Origin: Firmicutes bacterium HGW-Firmicutes-14
Lineage (GTDB): Bacteria > Bacillota > Thermincolia > Thermincolales > UBA2595
DNA length: 64,000 bases
Assembly (NCBI GenBank): GCA_002840275.1
Contig: PHAB01000001.1
Location: 124,001-188,000 of the forward strand
Direction of reading: 5' to 3'
Within the stretch, counting starts at the first letter, position 1, and the number at the start of each line of letters is the position of its first letter. Of the stretch, positions 10,201 through 17,276 are shown piece by piece. A program made the translations under genes and the position numbers. The notes beneath the pieces were generated by a model. The model had not been told where the DNA came from and searched no databases. It saw nothing but the letters and a program-made list of their open reading frames with translations.

Positions 10201-10276
10201 CCCTCATATAGGTGACGGGAACACCATGATCCCGGAATATAAGGCCTTCTTGGTCGATGTAAGGAGGGCTGGCTAA
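7271..10276 (+). CDS. fdnG: formate dehydrogenase catalytic subunit, selenocysteine-containing (FdnG-like)
   Basis: A 1001-residue molybdopterin oxidoreductase that oxidises formate to CO2. The in-frame TGA at 7862-7864 is read as selenocysteine 198; flanking residues HQARI-U-HSSTVAGLAPSFGRGAMTNHW match the FdnG active site. An N-terminal twin-arginine signal, SRRSFLK (residues 4-10), implies folded export by Tat. Cys50, Cys53, Cys57 and Cys85 form the N-terminal [4Fe-4S] site. Conventional gene calling would split this into two frames (7271-7864 and 7913-10276), but both lie in the same reading frame. The start is TTG, with AAGGGAGG 9 nt upstream. The stop overlaps the next start as TAATG. 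It would face outside the membrane and pass electrons to the FeS and NrfD-type subunits. The direction in vivo (formate oxidation or CO2 reduction) is not determined by sequence. Confidence 0.96.
7862..7907 (+). promoter_or_regulatory. selenocysteine UGA codon plus bacterial SECIS hairpin
   Basis: Immediately after the TGA (7862-7864) there is a perfect 8-bp stem, CTCTTCCA (7867-7874) with TGGAAGAG (7900-7907). Inside it is an upper stem GCC/GGC (7880-7882 with 7888-7890) closing a GGTCT apical loop. The E. coli fdhF SECIS, the SelB-binding element, has a closely similar upper half including the GGUCU loop. The distance from UGA to the loop (about 18 nt) is in the bacterial range. Confidence 0.93.
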
Positions 10277-11070
10277 TGGCTGACAGGATGGGAATGCTTA
10301 TCGATGCAAGCAAATGTATGGGCTGCCGTGGCTGCCAGGTCGCCTGCAAGCAGTGGAATGACTTACCGGCCACCAAAACGGCTTTTTCCGGCAGCTATGA
10401 AAACCCACCCCAAATTGAAGGCAATACATGGACAAAAGTAAAATTCTCGGAGGACAGGCAGAGTGACGGGACAGTCAGTTTCCGTTTCCTGAAAGTTCAA
10501 TGTATGCACTGTACTGAGGCCAGTTGTATATCTGTCTGCGCCTCAGGGGCAGCTACCAGGATGGATAACGGATATGTGATAATTGATCAGAACAAATGTA
10601 TTGGCTGCAGGAACTGCGTCCTGGCCTGCCCATATCAAGCTGTAGCTTTTGATCCTGCAACAGGTACAAGCAGGAAGTGCTGGTCCTGCCAGAACCGGCT
10701 GGAAAACAACCTGCAGCCTGCATGTGTAAAAACATGCCCCTCAGGGGCCCTGGGGTTTGGTAAGCGTGAAGACATGCTTGCCCTGGCCAAAAAGAGGGCC
10801 CAGGAACTGAAAACAGCCGGGAAAGACGCTTATATCTATGGGGAAAAGGAACTGGGCGGAACCAATATCATGTATGTATTAGATGCCCCGCCAAAGGTTT
10901 ACGGGCTGCCCGAAAACCCGAAGCCTGCCACAGCCGGTGTATCCACCAACTGGATGGGTGTCCTGGTGGGCGCCGGAATAATGGCCTTTGCGCCTTTTAA
11001 AATTTTATTCAGTGATAAAAGCACAGGTGTTAATAAAACTCCGGAAGCGGGGGTGAATAAGAATGCATGA
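10276..11070 (+). CDS. formate dehydrogenase iron-sulfur subunit (FdnH/HybA-like)
   Basis: A 264-residue electron-transfer subunit with four ferredoxin-like cysteine clusters: CMGCRGCQVAC near the N-terminus, CMHCTEASCISVC, CIGCRNCVLACP, and CWSCQNRL followed by CVKTCP. These would hold four [4Fe-4S] centres relaying electrons from the Sec subunit. A single hydrophobic helix near the C-terminus (WMGVLVGAGIMAFAPFKILF) probably anchors it in the membrane, as in FdnH. The start overlaps the catalytic subunit stop by one base (TAATG) and the end overlaps the NrfD gene by 8 nt, indicating translational coupling. Confidence 0.93.
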   Translation: MADRMGMLIDASKCMGCRGCQVACKQWNDLPATKTAFSGSYENPPQIEGNTWTKVKFSEDRQSDGTVSFRFLKVQCMHCTEASCISVCASGAATRMDNGYVIIDQNKCIGCRNCVLACPYQAVAFDPATGTSRKCWSCQNRLENNLQPACVKTCPSGALGFGKREDMLALAKKRAQELKTAGKDAYIYGEKELGGTNIMYVLDAPPKVYGLPENPKPATAGVSTNWMGVLVGAGIMAFAPFKILFSDKSTGVNKTPEAGVNKNA

Positions 11071-11950
11071 AGCTGATTGGTCAATAATAATAGCCTTTTA
11101 CCTGTTTGTAGCCGGGATGGGGGTCGCTGCCTTTTATACCGGGGTGCTGGCCAACCTGTTCAGTAATGATAAATACCCACGGCTGGCCAAATACGGTTCG
11201 TACATCGGTGTACCGCTTATACTCCTGGGGGTATTGATGCTCGTTTTTGACCTGGGCAGGCCTGAAGCTTTTTGGCGGTTCCTGTTTCATCTCAATCCCA
11301 GTTCCACAATGTCCGTAGGGGTCTGGCTCCTTACAGCATTTAGTATTATCAGTGTTCTGAATGCCCTGACCTGGTTGGCCGAAGATGCCGGTGAATCCTC
11401 AGTCCTGGCAATGTTTAAGGATAAGCCGGGATTAAGACGGGCCACCGGATTGACAGGTTTAGCCTTTGGGATTCTGACAGCCGGTTACACCGGGGTCCTC
11501 CTATCCAGCACATCCACGGTGTTTCGGAGCATTACTCCATTAATGGGAATGCTTTTCCTGGTTTCCGCTACCTCTACCGGTATAGCTGTACTAATGCTGG
11601 CATTGGCGTGGCGCAAAGAGGATCACCATATCATCCAGAAATTAGCCAAAGCCGATGCCGTAGTAATAGTATTTGAAGTTATTATCTTTGTGCTGTTTTT
11701 GATTAACCTTAATACAGCCACTCCTGAAGTTGCGGCTGCAATCCTGAGTGGCAGTTACTCTCTGCTGTTCTGGGTGGGGGTCATCGCCTGCGGGCTCATC
11801 ATACCCCTGGTCGTGGAACTGTACAGTATGTCTTCCGGCAAAGGTCTCAGTAGCAGTGCTGCAGTGCCTGCCATAGCTTCAGTGCTGATTCTGATTGGTG
11901 GGTTTCTCCTGCGCTATGTGTTACTTTTTGCAGGACAAAGCCCCCTTTAA
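11063..11950 (+). CDS. NrfD/PsrC-type membrane subunit of formate dehydrogenase
   Basis: A 295-residue, very hydrophobic protein with about eight predicted transmembrane helices, starting with ADWSIIIAFYLFVAGMGVAA, typical of the NrfD/PsrC family. These subunits exchange electrons with menaquinone without haem. Here it replaces the cytochrome b subunit (FdnI) of the E. coli complex, as is common in Gram-positive anaerobes. It overlaps the FeS subunit gene and is followed by a hairpin at 11963-11984. It completes a three-subunit respiratory formate dehydrogenase that would face the outside and feed the quinone pool. Confidence 0.92.
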   Translation: MHEADWSIIIAFYLFVAGMGVAAFYTGVLANLFSNDKYPRLAKYGSYIGVPLILLGVLMLVFDLGRPEAFWRFLFHLNPSSTMSVGVWLLTAFSIISVLNALTWLAEDAGESSVLAMFKDKPGLRRATGLTGLAFGILTAGYTGVLLSSTSTVFRSITPLMGMLFLVSATSTGIAVLMLALAWRKEDHHIIQKLAKADAVVIVFEVIIFVLFLINLNTATPEVAAAILSGSYSLLFWVGVIACGLIIPLVVELYSMSSGKGLSSSAAVPAIASVLILIGGFLLRYVLLFAGQSPL

Positions 11951-11962
11951 TCTCTCCTTGAT

Positions 11963-11984
11963 GCGGAGGGGACGACCCCTCCGC
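11963..11984 (+). terminator. hairpin after the formate dehydrogenase structural genes
   Basis: A perfect 9-bp GC-rich stem, GCGGAGGGG (11963-11971) with CCCCTCCGC (11976-11984), closes an ACGA loop and is followed by TGTTTCCTT. The weak T-run suggests partial termination or mRNA stabilisation between the structural genes and fdhE. Confidence 0.6.
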
Positions 11985-12019
11985 TGTTTCCTTAAAACCG
12001 TGAATAAAGAGGTGAAAAT

Positions 12020-12835
12020 ATGTCAGACAGTCTTAGCCCGGTAAGCCTGCCAAAAGAATTCATTCAGTTTTATAATGGTATAGGCGATATCCAGGGAAAG
12101 CTTACCAGTTTACTGCCAATACAACACAAAATTTGCTCACTCCCCGGCAAATGGTCCTGGAAAGGTGAAAATCCCGTAATCTCTGACTTGAAGCCTTCAA
12201 TAGATAAGTCAGTGGCACGGGAACTATTCGGGCAGTTATTGAAACTTCTGGTAGAGTTTAAACCCGAATGGGAAGAAGATGCCGGTGTTTTTGAAAATAC
12301 CGGTGAAGAGGTTTTTGGGGAGCTTATAACTTGTACTATTGAAGGAAATACTCCCGGTTTTAACGAAATTATTAAAAGGCTGGGAGCCAATCATGAAGTA
12401 GCTGGATTCGCCCTGTTCCAAACGGTTAAACCATTTTTAACGGCTTTTGCCAAAAGTGTAATACCCCACATTGATTTGGAGAACTGGATGCAACGTTTCT
12501 GTCCGGTATGTGGCAGCAGGGCAGAGAGCGCCATAGTGGGGAGCAGTGAGGGAAAACGCTATCTCAGGTGTCGTAATTGCGAAACTGAGTGGTTATATAA
12601 ACTCCTTTCCTGTCCATGGTGCAACAATGATGACCACCGGTCCCTTGCATTTTTAACCATAGAGGAGACTCCCGGTTATGAACTTCATGTCTGTGAACGT
12701 TGCAGGGGCTATATCAAGGTTGTTGATGAAAAAAAAGGGGGAAACCGCGACCTGTTGAATGATGAAGCGGCGACCGTTTACCTGGACCTGGTTGCACAAC
12801 AACAAGGATATGTCACAGATGTAGTCAATACCTAA
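12020..12835 (+). CDS. fdhE: formate dehydrogenase accessory protein FdhE
   Basis: A 271-residue cytoplasmic maturation factor for respiratory formate dehydrogenases. The N-terminal half is helical and poorly conserved. The C-terminal half carries the FdhE zinc/iron-ribbon pairs CPVCGSRAES, CRNCE, CPWCNNDD and CERCRGY. FdhE binds the catalytic subunit before Tat export and is needed for formation of active enzyme. Placement between the structural genes and tatA fits that role. No fdhD gene is in the window. The Shine-Dalgarno AGAGGTGA lies about 6 nt before the ATG. Confidence 0.93.
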   Translation: MSDSLSPVSLPKEFIQFYNGIGDIQGKLTSLLPIQHKICSLPGKWSWKGENPVISDLKPSIDKSVARELFGQLLKLLVEFKPEWEEDAGVFENTGEEVFGELITCTIEGNTPGFNEIIKRLGANHEVAGFALFQTVKPFLTAFAKSVIPHIDLENWMQRFCPVCGSRAESAIVGSSEGKRYLRCRNCETEWLYKLLSCPWCNNDDHRSLAFLTIEETPGYELHVCERCRGYIKVVDEKKGGNRDLLNDEAATVYLDLVAQQQGYVTDVVNT

Positions 12836-12879
12836 AAATCAGGCCCGGTACTTAAAGTCAGCCTTAAGGGGGGATTTTT

Positions 12880-13080
12880 ATGATGGGGCTGGGATTACCT
12901 GAAATTGTTGTAATTCTGGTTATCATTCTAATAATTTTTGGCCCCAGGAAACTGCCTGATATAGGTCAGGCACTGGGTAAAAGTATCAGGGAGTTTAAAA
13001 AAGCTACAAGTGAACCCATGGAAATAGCCAGGGATGTCACAAAAGAAGTAAGGGAAGTAAAAGAAGTAGTTCAAAAGTAA
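12880..13080 (+). CDS. tatA: twin-arginine translocase subunit TatA
   Basis: A 66-residue protein with the TatA/E layout: a short N-terminal transmembrane helix (about residues 5-20), the [20 protein letters not shown] hinge and amphipathic helix, and a charged tail. AAGGGGGG precedes the ATG by about 6 nt. It is the last gene in the formate dehydrogenase run, whose catalytic subunit has a twin-arginine signal, so it probably supports export of that enzyme. No tatC is present here and must be elsewhere. Confidence 0.93.
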   Translation: MMGLGLPEIVVILVIILIIFGPRKLPDIGQALGKSIREFKKATSEPMEIARDVTKEVREVKEVVQK

Positions 13081-13130
13081 AGATTGTAAGTAATGTGATT
13101 TTCGACCTGAAGTGCCATTACTCTTTTGGA

Positions 13131-13228
13131 CATGGGAGGGTTGGCACCCATGCTTAGAAATCGTTATCCAGAAACTTAGCGCCGCTTATCTTTCACCTAA
13201 AAAGCGAGAGTCTTAGCGGCGCTAAGTT
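13131..13228. repeat. two hairpins between convergent tatA and lipoprotein genes
   Basis: A 6-bp stem CATGGG/CCCATG (13131-13136 with 13147-13152) is followed by a strong 14-bp perfect inverted repeat at 13173-13186 and 13215-13228 (core TTAGCGCCGC/GCGGCGCTAA), separated by 28 nt. No T-run follows, so a classical intrinsic terminator is not obvious. The rest of the 178-nt gap holds no gene I can support. Confidence 0.65.
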
Positions 13229-13238
13229 ATCGGATTAG

Positions 13239-13260
13239 GACGTGAATAAATATGCCGTCT
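13239..13260. repeat. dispersed motif matching one arm of the 17.2-kb palindrome
   Basis: The sequence GACGTGAATAAATATGCC, continued by GTCT, recurs with one base change as the right arm of the perfect palindrome at 17193-17260. Here it is a single arm running into the 3' end of the lipoprotein gene. Confidence 0.6.
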
Positions 13261-14227
13261 ATTTCTGTTCTTCGGAGAGGGTAACTATAGACTTGATAAT
13301 CTGTTCAACTTTCTCCAGGTTATACTGGGAATCGATGCGGAAACCGCCAGCCAGCAGCCGGTCCTTGGCCTTTTGAGAATCAGTGATAACTTTACTGATA
13401 TATGTCTGGGCACTAAGGTTTTTGACATTTGGTTCAATCACCATCAGATTGTTTCCTGCTCCCTCACAGCCCATGTACAATATCAATCCCAGTAGTTTGT
13501 CAAATTCCTCAATTACCAGGGCGCTATGATACAGCTGGACCAGGGTTTCTGACTGGATATAAAACGTTTTATAGATATCATAAGCCTCCCGTTTCTTACC
13601 GGAGAGATAAAGGGCCCAGGCATAGGATTCGGTTATGTCTTTATTTTTAGCAGGGGAATTATAAAGCTCAGTGGTAAGCTTCAGCCCCTCGGTGAGATTT
13701 CCGGTATCGATCATCACTTTGGCCAGAGCCAGTTTCTTAAAGGGTTCTGCAGGATTAATACTGAAATGAGCCCGCTCAGTCCTGACAAACCTTTCCTTTT
13801 CCTTGTCAGTCAGGCCGCTGCCAAGATGATTTTTATAATCATAAGCATCTGAAAGTACCTCATAGAGTTTTTCCTTTGCTGAATCCAGCCCAAATTCGTC
13901 GTAAACGGCTCCCTTGACGGTCTTTGCCTTTGCTGCCTGCTCTTCAGCTATGGCATAGGCATCCTCACCAATTGTAATTGCTGAATTCCAATCCCCGGCA
14001 TTAATCTTTTCCACCATTTGATTTACCATGCTGTCTATTTCTTTGGCATATTCCCTTCTTGTTTTTTCAGTTTCTGTTTTTGTATCCTTATAGGTTTTCT
14101 GGACAACTGTCTCTTTTTTCGGAGCAAAAGGATTAAGTTTGGAAATATCAACATTAATCTTGCTGCAGCCGCTGATTACCGGGAGAAGGGTCAGGAAAGC
14201 CATAACCAAGGCCAGTTTCTTTTTCAT
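13259..14227 (-). CDS. TPR-like lipoprotein of unknown function
   Basis: A 322-residue exported lipoprotein. The N-terminal signal ends in the lipobox VISGC (Cys21). It is followed by a charged coiled-coil-like segment (about residues 45-75) and helical repeats that look TPR-like, for example KKLALAKVMIDTGNLTEGLK and ESYAWALYLSGKKREAYDIY. I do not recognise the family. AAGGAGG stands 9 nt before the ATG. The gene sits behind a c-di-GMP-I riboswitch with its own terminator (14315-14450), so expression should follow c-di-GMP. This suggests a role in envelope, motility or adhesion physiology, which is inference from the riboswitch. Confidence 0.8.
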   Translation of the reverse strand: MKKKLALVMAFLTLLPVISGCSKINVDISKLNPFAPKKETVVQKTYKDTKTETEKTRREYAKEIDSMVNQMVEKINAGDWNSAITIGEDAYAIAEEQAAKAKTVKGAVYDEFGLDSAKEKLYEVLSDAYDYKNHLGSGLTDKEKERFVRTERAHFSINPAEPFKKLALAKVMIDTGNLTEGLKLTTELYNSPAKNKDITESYAWALYLSGKKREAYDIYKTFYIQSETLVQLYHSALVIEEFDKLLGLILYMGCEGAGNNLMVIEPNVKNLSAQTYISKVITDSQKAKDRLLAGGFRIDSQYNLEKVEQIIKSIVTLSEEQK

Positions 14228-14314
14228 TTCCGTAAGAACCTCCTTTATTAATTGGCAAGTAACACTATCCGTGCAAGTTTGTGGGCTAGTTCTAAAAAGT
14301 GGGACCTGAATATT

Positions 14315-14346
14315 TAAAAAACCCTATTATCACCAAGACAATAGGG
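14315..14346 (-). terminator. expression-platform terminator of the c-di-GMP riboswitch
   Basis: A 7-bp stem, CCCTATT (minus strand, from 14346) with AATAGGG (14328-14322), is followed on the minus strand by TTTTTT. It sits directly 3' of the aptamer, so it is the likely regulatory terminator. Confidence 0.8.
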
Positions 14347-14347
14347 C

Positions 14348-14450
14348 ATTATGCTCCAAAATTATGCAGCCTGGCAATCATGACCAGTTAGTACCGGTTT
14401 TAGACCCATGGCTTTGTGTCCTTACCTTTCGATAAGTTTACCCTATGTAT
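14348..14450 (-). promoter_or_regulatory. cyclic di-GMP-I (GEMM-I) riboswitch
   Basis: Read on the minus strand, the leader contains AGGGTAAAC, a GAAA-capped stem (CTTATCGAAAGGTAAG), GGACACAAAGCCATGGGTCT, a second arm, and TGATTGCCAGGCTGC. These are the conserved blocks of the GEMM-I aptamer: GAAA tetraloop, CAAAGCC-type junction with tetraloop receptor, and GCC-GGGCTGC 3' strand. It precedes the lipoprotein gene by about 120 nt and is followed by a terminator. Whether it senses c-di-GMP or 3',3'-cGAMP cannot be settled by eye. Confidence 0.85.
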
Positions 14451-14520
14451 AAAATTGTTATTTTATTTTAATCTATAGTTCTACAAATTACGCCAATTTC
14501 CTGCAATTATTTTTAAAAAA

Positions 14521-15447
14521 CTATTTTAAGGAAAAATAATAATCTAGCAGGGCCAGGTTTCCTTCGGCAGTATATGCTGAACTTATCCTGTATATATGGT
14601 TTGGGTCTTGCCCGGCCTCATTTATCCCCGGCTCATTGGTATACAGATACTTATAACCCGCCGCCGTCAGGACTTGTTTTGCCATATCATTATATGAACC
14701 ATAAGGGAAAGCAAAATCTACCTGCTCGATCCCCATTTTCTCCAGGGTATACATGGAAAGAGACACATCGGCCCAGATACGGGCTTTAAATTCGCCGTCT
14801 GATTCCCTGTATCCCGGCTGTACCACCAGGGTGCTGAAAAAAGGCCCGGCCCCTGTTTCACCAGGAATCTTTCTGTGGCCGTCGTGACTATGACTGCCAA
14901 AATCCCATAATCCTTCTTCTTCCAGGGATATGGCCTGCTCCAAAGTCATGTGGGGTCTGTGAGGTTCAGGCCTCGGGTAATCAGAGAACCACTTGGTAAC
15001 AGGGAAAATCACAGCCGGTACAGAATATTTTTTTGCCACCGGATATGCAAGGGTATAATTATCTTCGTAACCATCATCAAAAGTTATCAGGACTGATTTG
15101 TCCGGTACCCCGGAAGTCCCGTCAATAAAGTCATGGAATTGGTCCAGGGTAATTAGGGTATATCCGCGGTCCAGCATCATTTTAAAGGTTTTTTCCAATT
15201 CACCGCTGGAGATAATAACCGGGCTTATTTCGGTTTTTTCGCTTACAGCATGGAAAGTAAGCACTGCCACCCTGCCACTTACCGGTTCTTCTCCCGGCTG
15301 CCGGTCATCGGCAAGTTCTGCATTTACCTGCCGGCTTCCCGGTCTTGCTTCAGCCTCCATCCCGGTAACAGGATAAAACCCTGTCAGTAACACGATAATT
15401 CCTGTGAGCAACAAAAAGACCTTTCCAAGATTAAACCGCTTCTTCAT
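14521..15447 (-). CDS. polysaccharide deacetylase (NodB domain), membrane-anchored or secreted
   Basis: A 308-residue protein with an N-terminal hydrophobic signal/anchor (about residues 8-27), a linker, and a carbohydrate esterase 4 (NodB) domain. Motifs in order are LTFHAVS, ITFDDGYEDNY (catalytic Asp-Asp), DFGSHSHDGHRKI (metal-binding His residues, SHxxxxH form) and FAFPYGSYND. The family removes N-acetyl groups from peptidoglycan, chitin or exopolysaccharide outside the cell. AAGGAG lies about 8 nt before the ATG. A promoter is visible at 15502-15530, and the divergent neighbour is a membrane-anchored protein of unknown function. Substrate is not determined. Confidence 0.87.
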   Translation of the reverse strand: MKKRFNLGKVFLLLTGIIVLLTGFYPVTGMEAEARPGSRQVNAELADDRQPGEEPVSGRVAVLTFHAVSEKTEISPVIISSGELEKTFKMMLDRGYTLITLDQFHDFIDGTSGVPDKSVLITFDDGYEDNYTLAYPVAKKYSVPAVIFPVTKWFSDYPRPEPHRPHMTLEQAISLEEEGLWDFGSHSHDGHRKIPGETGAGPFFSTLVVQPGYRESDGEFKARIWADVSLSMYTLEKMGIEQVDFAFPYGSYNDMAKQVLTAAGYKYLYTNEPGINEAGQDPNHIYRISSAYTAEGNLALLDYYFSLK

Positions 15448-15501
15448 AATTTTTCTCCTTTTCCGGCAATTTACCCGTCTGCAATAATTTACTACATAGA
15501 G

Positions 15502-15530
15502 ATTATACTATGGGGATGGAATTGAATCAA
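15502..15530 (-). promoter_or_regulatory. sigma-A-type promoter for the polysaccharide deacetylase
   Basis: The minus strand reads TTGATT (15530-15525), a 17-nt spacer, and TATAAT (15507-15502), about 55 nt before the start codon. Confidence 0.65.
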
Positions 15531-15592
15531 TAAGCCGGTATATGATAAACTATATTGAGGTTATCATTAAACTGCCGCCAGGAGAGAATCAT

Positions 15593-17161
15593 ATGAAGTT
15601 CAAAAAAGCGCTGCTGATACCGTTAGTTTTTACCTGCCTTTTAATTATCGGTATTTGGGCCTTAAATTCCCCCCCTAACCGGGTGGAGATTGCCCGCCTC
15701 GATACAGATAATGACGGAAGGCATGACTATAAAATCAGCCTGCAGGGTCCTAAAACGATAGAATGGGTAAAGTCCGGAACTTCGGCAAAAAAACACGATT
15801 TATCAACCGAAGAAACCCTGGTTTACGAAGCCCGGGAAGGCAGCCAGAGCCTGGGCGCCTTGACCCTTACCCTGAAAAGAATAAGAAATACTGACTATAT
15901 TTACTTCATAAAATATGAAAACAAAAGGACTGTCCCTGATGTTAAGGCCATAATCACGGCACTGAACAGCAGTCCTGAAATTAAAGGGCACCAGATAATT
16001 TATCCAAGGCAAATAGATAATCAGTCTTCAGAATGGAATTCCTTTGAGGTATCCCCCGGCGGCCGTTTTTCACCGGAACACCGGCTGCCCAAAAACGCCG
16101 TGTTTCTGGACAGCAGCAGCCATTATCTCCGGCTGGGGCTGGTTGATATCTTCAAGCCCCTCAAAAACCGTGTGAAACTGGAGTTGTTCGAAAAATCCAA
16201 ACCCATTTCCATCCTCAGACAAGGTGATGCCATTCTTTATACTATCCCCCTGCCCCCGGAACCGGGGACTTACGCTGAGACCTGGGGAATACTTGGCAGT
16301 TCGCCGCTTATTGACTGGGATAACCCCAGTGCTGTCAGTGCCGCAAAAAGGGGAGATCTGGTACGGTTCAGAAAGCTTGCCACTGATGGGACCTATTACC
16401 TGACTCCATGGAATTATTATCCCACCGAAAAAACTGCTTTTTGGCCTAATCCCGCGAATCACGTAGCTGAATTGTTCCGCCGGCAGGATGGCGGAAGTTA
16501 TTTCACCGACATATCTGTTTCATCAATGTATACAGCCATTCAAGCTCAGAACCGGGACGGTTTCTGGCCCACTTATCCCCGCTCCGACTGGCTCTTTAAG
16601 GATTACCGTATCCCGGAAGGTTTCTATGATACCAGGTTTAATACAGATGCCGCTCTTTTCTTACTTCATATGTATTCCCAGGCAGGAGATAAAAAGTCCC
16701 TGGAAGCAGCCCAAAAATATGGTTCATGGCTCAGAAAATATATTCAGGAGCAAGGCATCCCCACCTCCGGAGGGGGCATGCTGGTACCGGATTATTTTAA
16801 ACCCGGGGTCAAACATCAAAAGTCCCATGTTTCCCTTAACCACCTTGTAACGGAAATGAATTTCCTGTATGAACTTTACGGTGTGGACCAGGATGAGCTT
16901 AACCTGAAGGCAGGAGACCTTATCAGACAAGCTGTCAGGGATACAGGTGAAAACTGGATCAAACCGGACGGCGATTTGCATTATGCTTACCTGTCCGGCG
17001 GCAAGTACGGGATGCAGGATTATCCCCTGATTACCCTGAATGATTTAAAGCTTAGCCAGAAACTCATTAAACAGGTAACAGGCAGGGAAGACTCTGTATT
17101 CGGTAAATTAATTGAATCTAAGGAAAATTACCTTGTAAAAAACGGGATGCCGTTAGAGTAA
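15593..17161 (+). CDS. membrane-anchored protein of unknown function, possible alpha/alpha-barrel domain
   Basis: A 522-residue protein. I chose the ATG at 15593 because CAGGAGAG lies 6-7 nt upstream; an in-frame ATG at 15542 lacks a ribosome site. Residues about 5-22 form a transmembrane or signal helix. The N-terminal half is beta-rich and includes a dockerin/EF-hand-like stretch, DTDNDGRHDYKI. The C-terminal half (from about residue 300) has aromatic-rich helical motifs (SDWLFKDYRIPEGFYDTRFN, PTSGGGMLVPDYF) resembling six-hairpin glycosidase or glucuronyl epimerase-type barrels. I do not recognise a named family. The divergent deacetylase suggests work on an extracellular polysaccharide, which is inference. 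Confidence 0.75.
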   Translation: MKFKKALLIPLVFTCLLIIGIWALNSPPNRVEIARLDTDNDGRHDYKISLQGPKTIEWVKSGTSAKKHDLSTEETLVYEAREGSQSLGALTLTLKRIRNTDYIYFIKYENKRTVPDVKAIITALNSSPEIKGHQIIYPRQIDNQSSEWNSFEVSPGGRFSPEHRLPKNAVFLDSSSHYLRLGLVDIFKPLKNRVKLELFEKSKPISILRQGDAILYTIPLPPEPGTYAETWGILGSSPLIDWDNPSAVSAAKRGDLVRFRKLATDGTYYLTPWNYYPTEKTAFWPNPANHVAELFRRQDGGSYFTDISVSSMYTAIQAQNRDGFWPTYPRSDWLFKDYRIPEGFYDTRFNTDAALFLLHMYSQAGDKKSLEAAQKYGSWLRKYIQEQGIPTSGGGMLVPDYFKPGVKHQKSHVSLNHLVTEMNFLYELYGVDQDELNLKAGDLIRQAVRDTGENWIKPDGDLHYAYLSGGKYGMQDYPLITLNDLKLSQKLIKQVTGREDSVFGKLIESKENYLVKNGMPLE

Positions 17162-17192
17162 TAAGTTCGTCAAGGCTTGTGGATAAATTCAA

Positions 17193-17260
17193 AAAAAGAT
17201 GGCATATTTATTCACGTCTGAATCGGCGCATGCAGACGTGAATAAATATGCCATCTTTTT
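17193..17260. terminator. 28-bp perfect palindrome, bidirectional terminator
   Basis: Arms at 17193-17220 and 17233-17260 are perfect 28-nt inverted copies with a 12-nt loop. Each arm begins or ends in a run of five A or T, so both strands get a hairpin followed by a U-tract. It lies between the convergent genes ending at 17161 and 17277. The stem is unusually long, and its right arm recurs at 13239-13260. Confidence 0.8.
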
Positions 17261-17276
17261 GACTCACCGGTGATGT

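Noticed and set aside
17193-17260. The 28-bp palindrome as a transposon end.
   Set aside because: It is a single symmetric hairpin with T-runs on both sides between convergent genes, which is simplest as a bidirectional terminator; no transposase is near.
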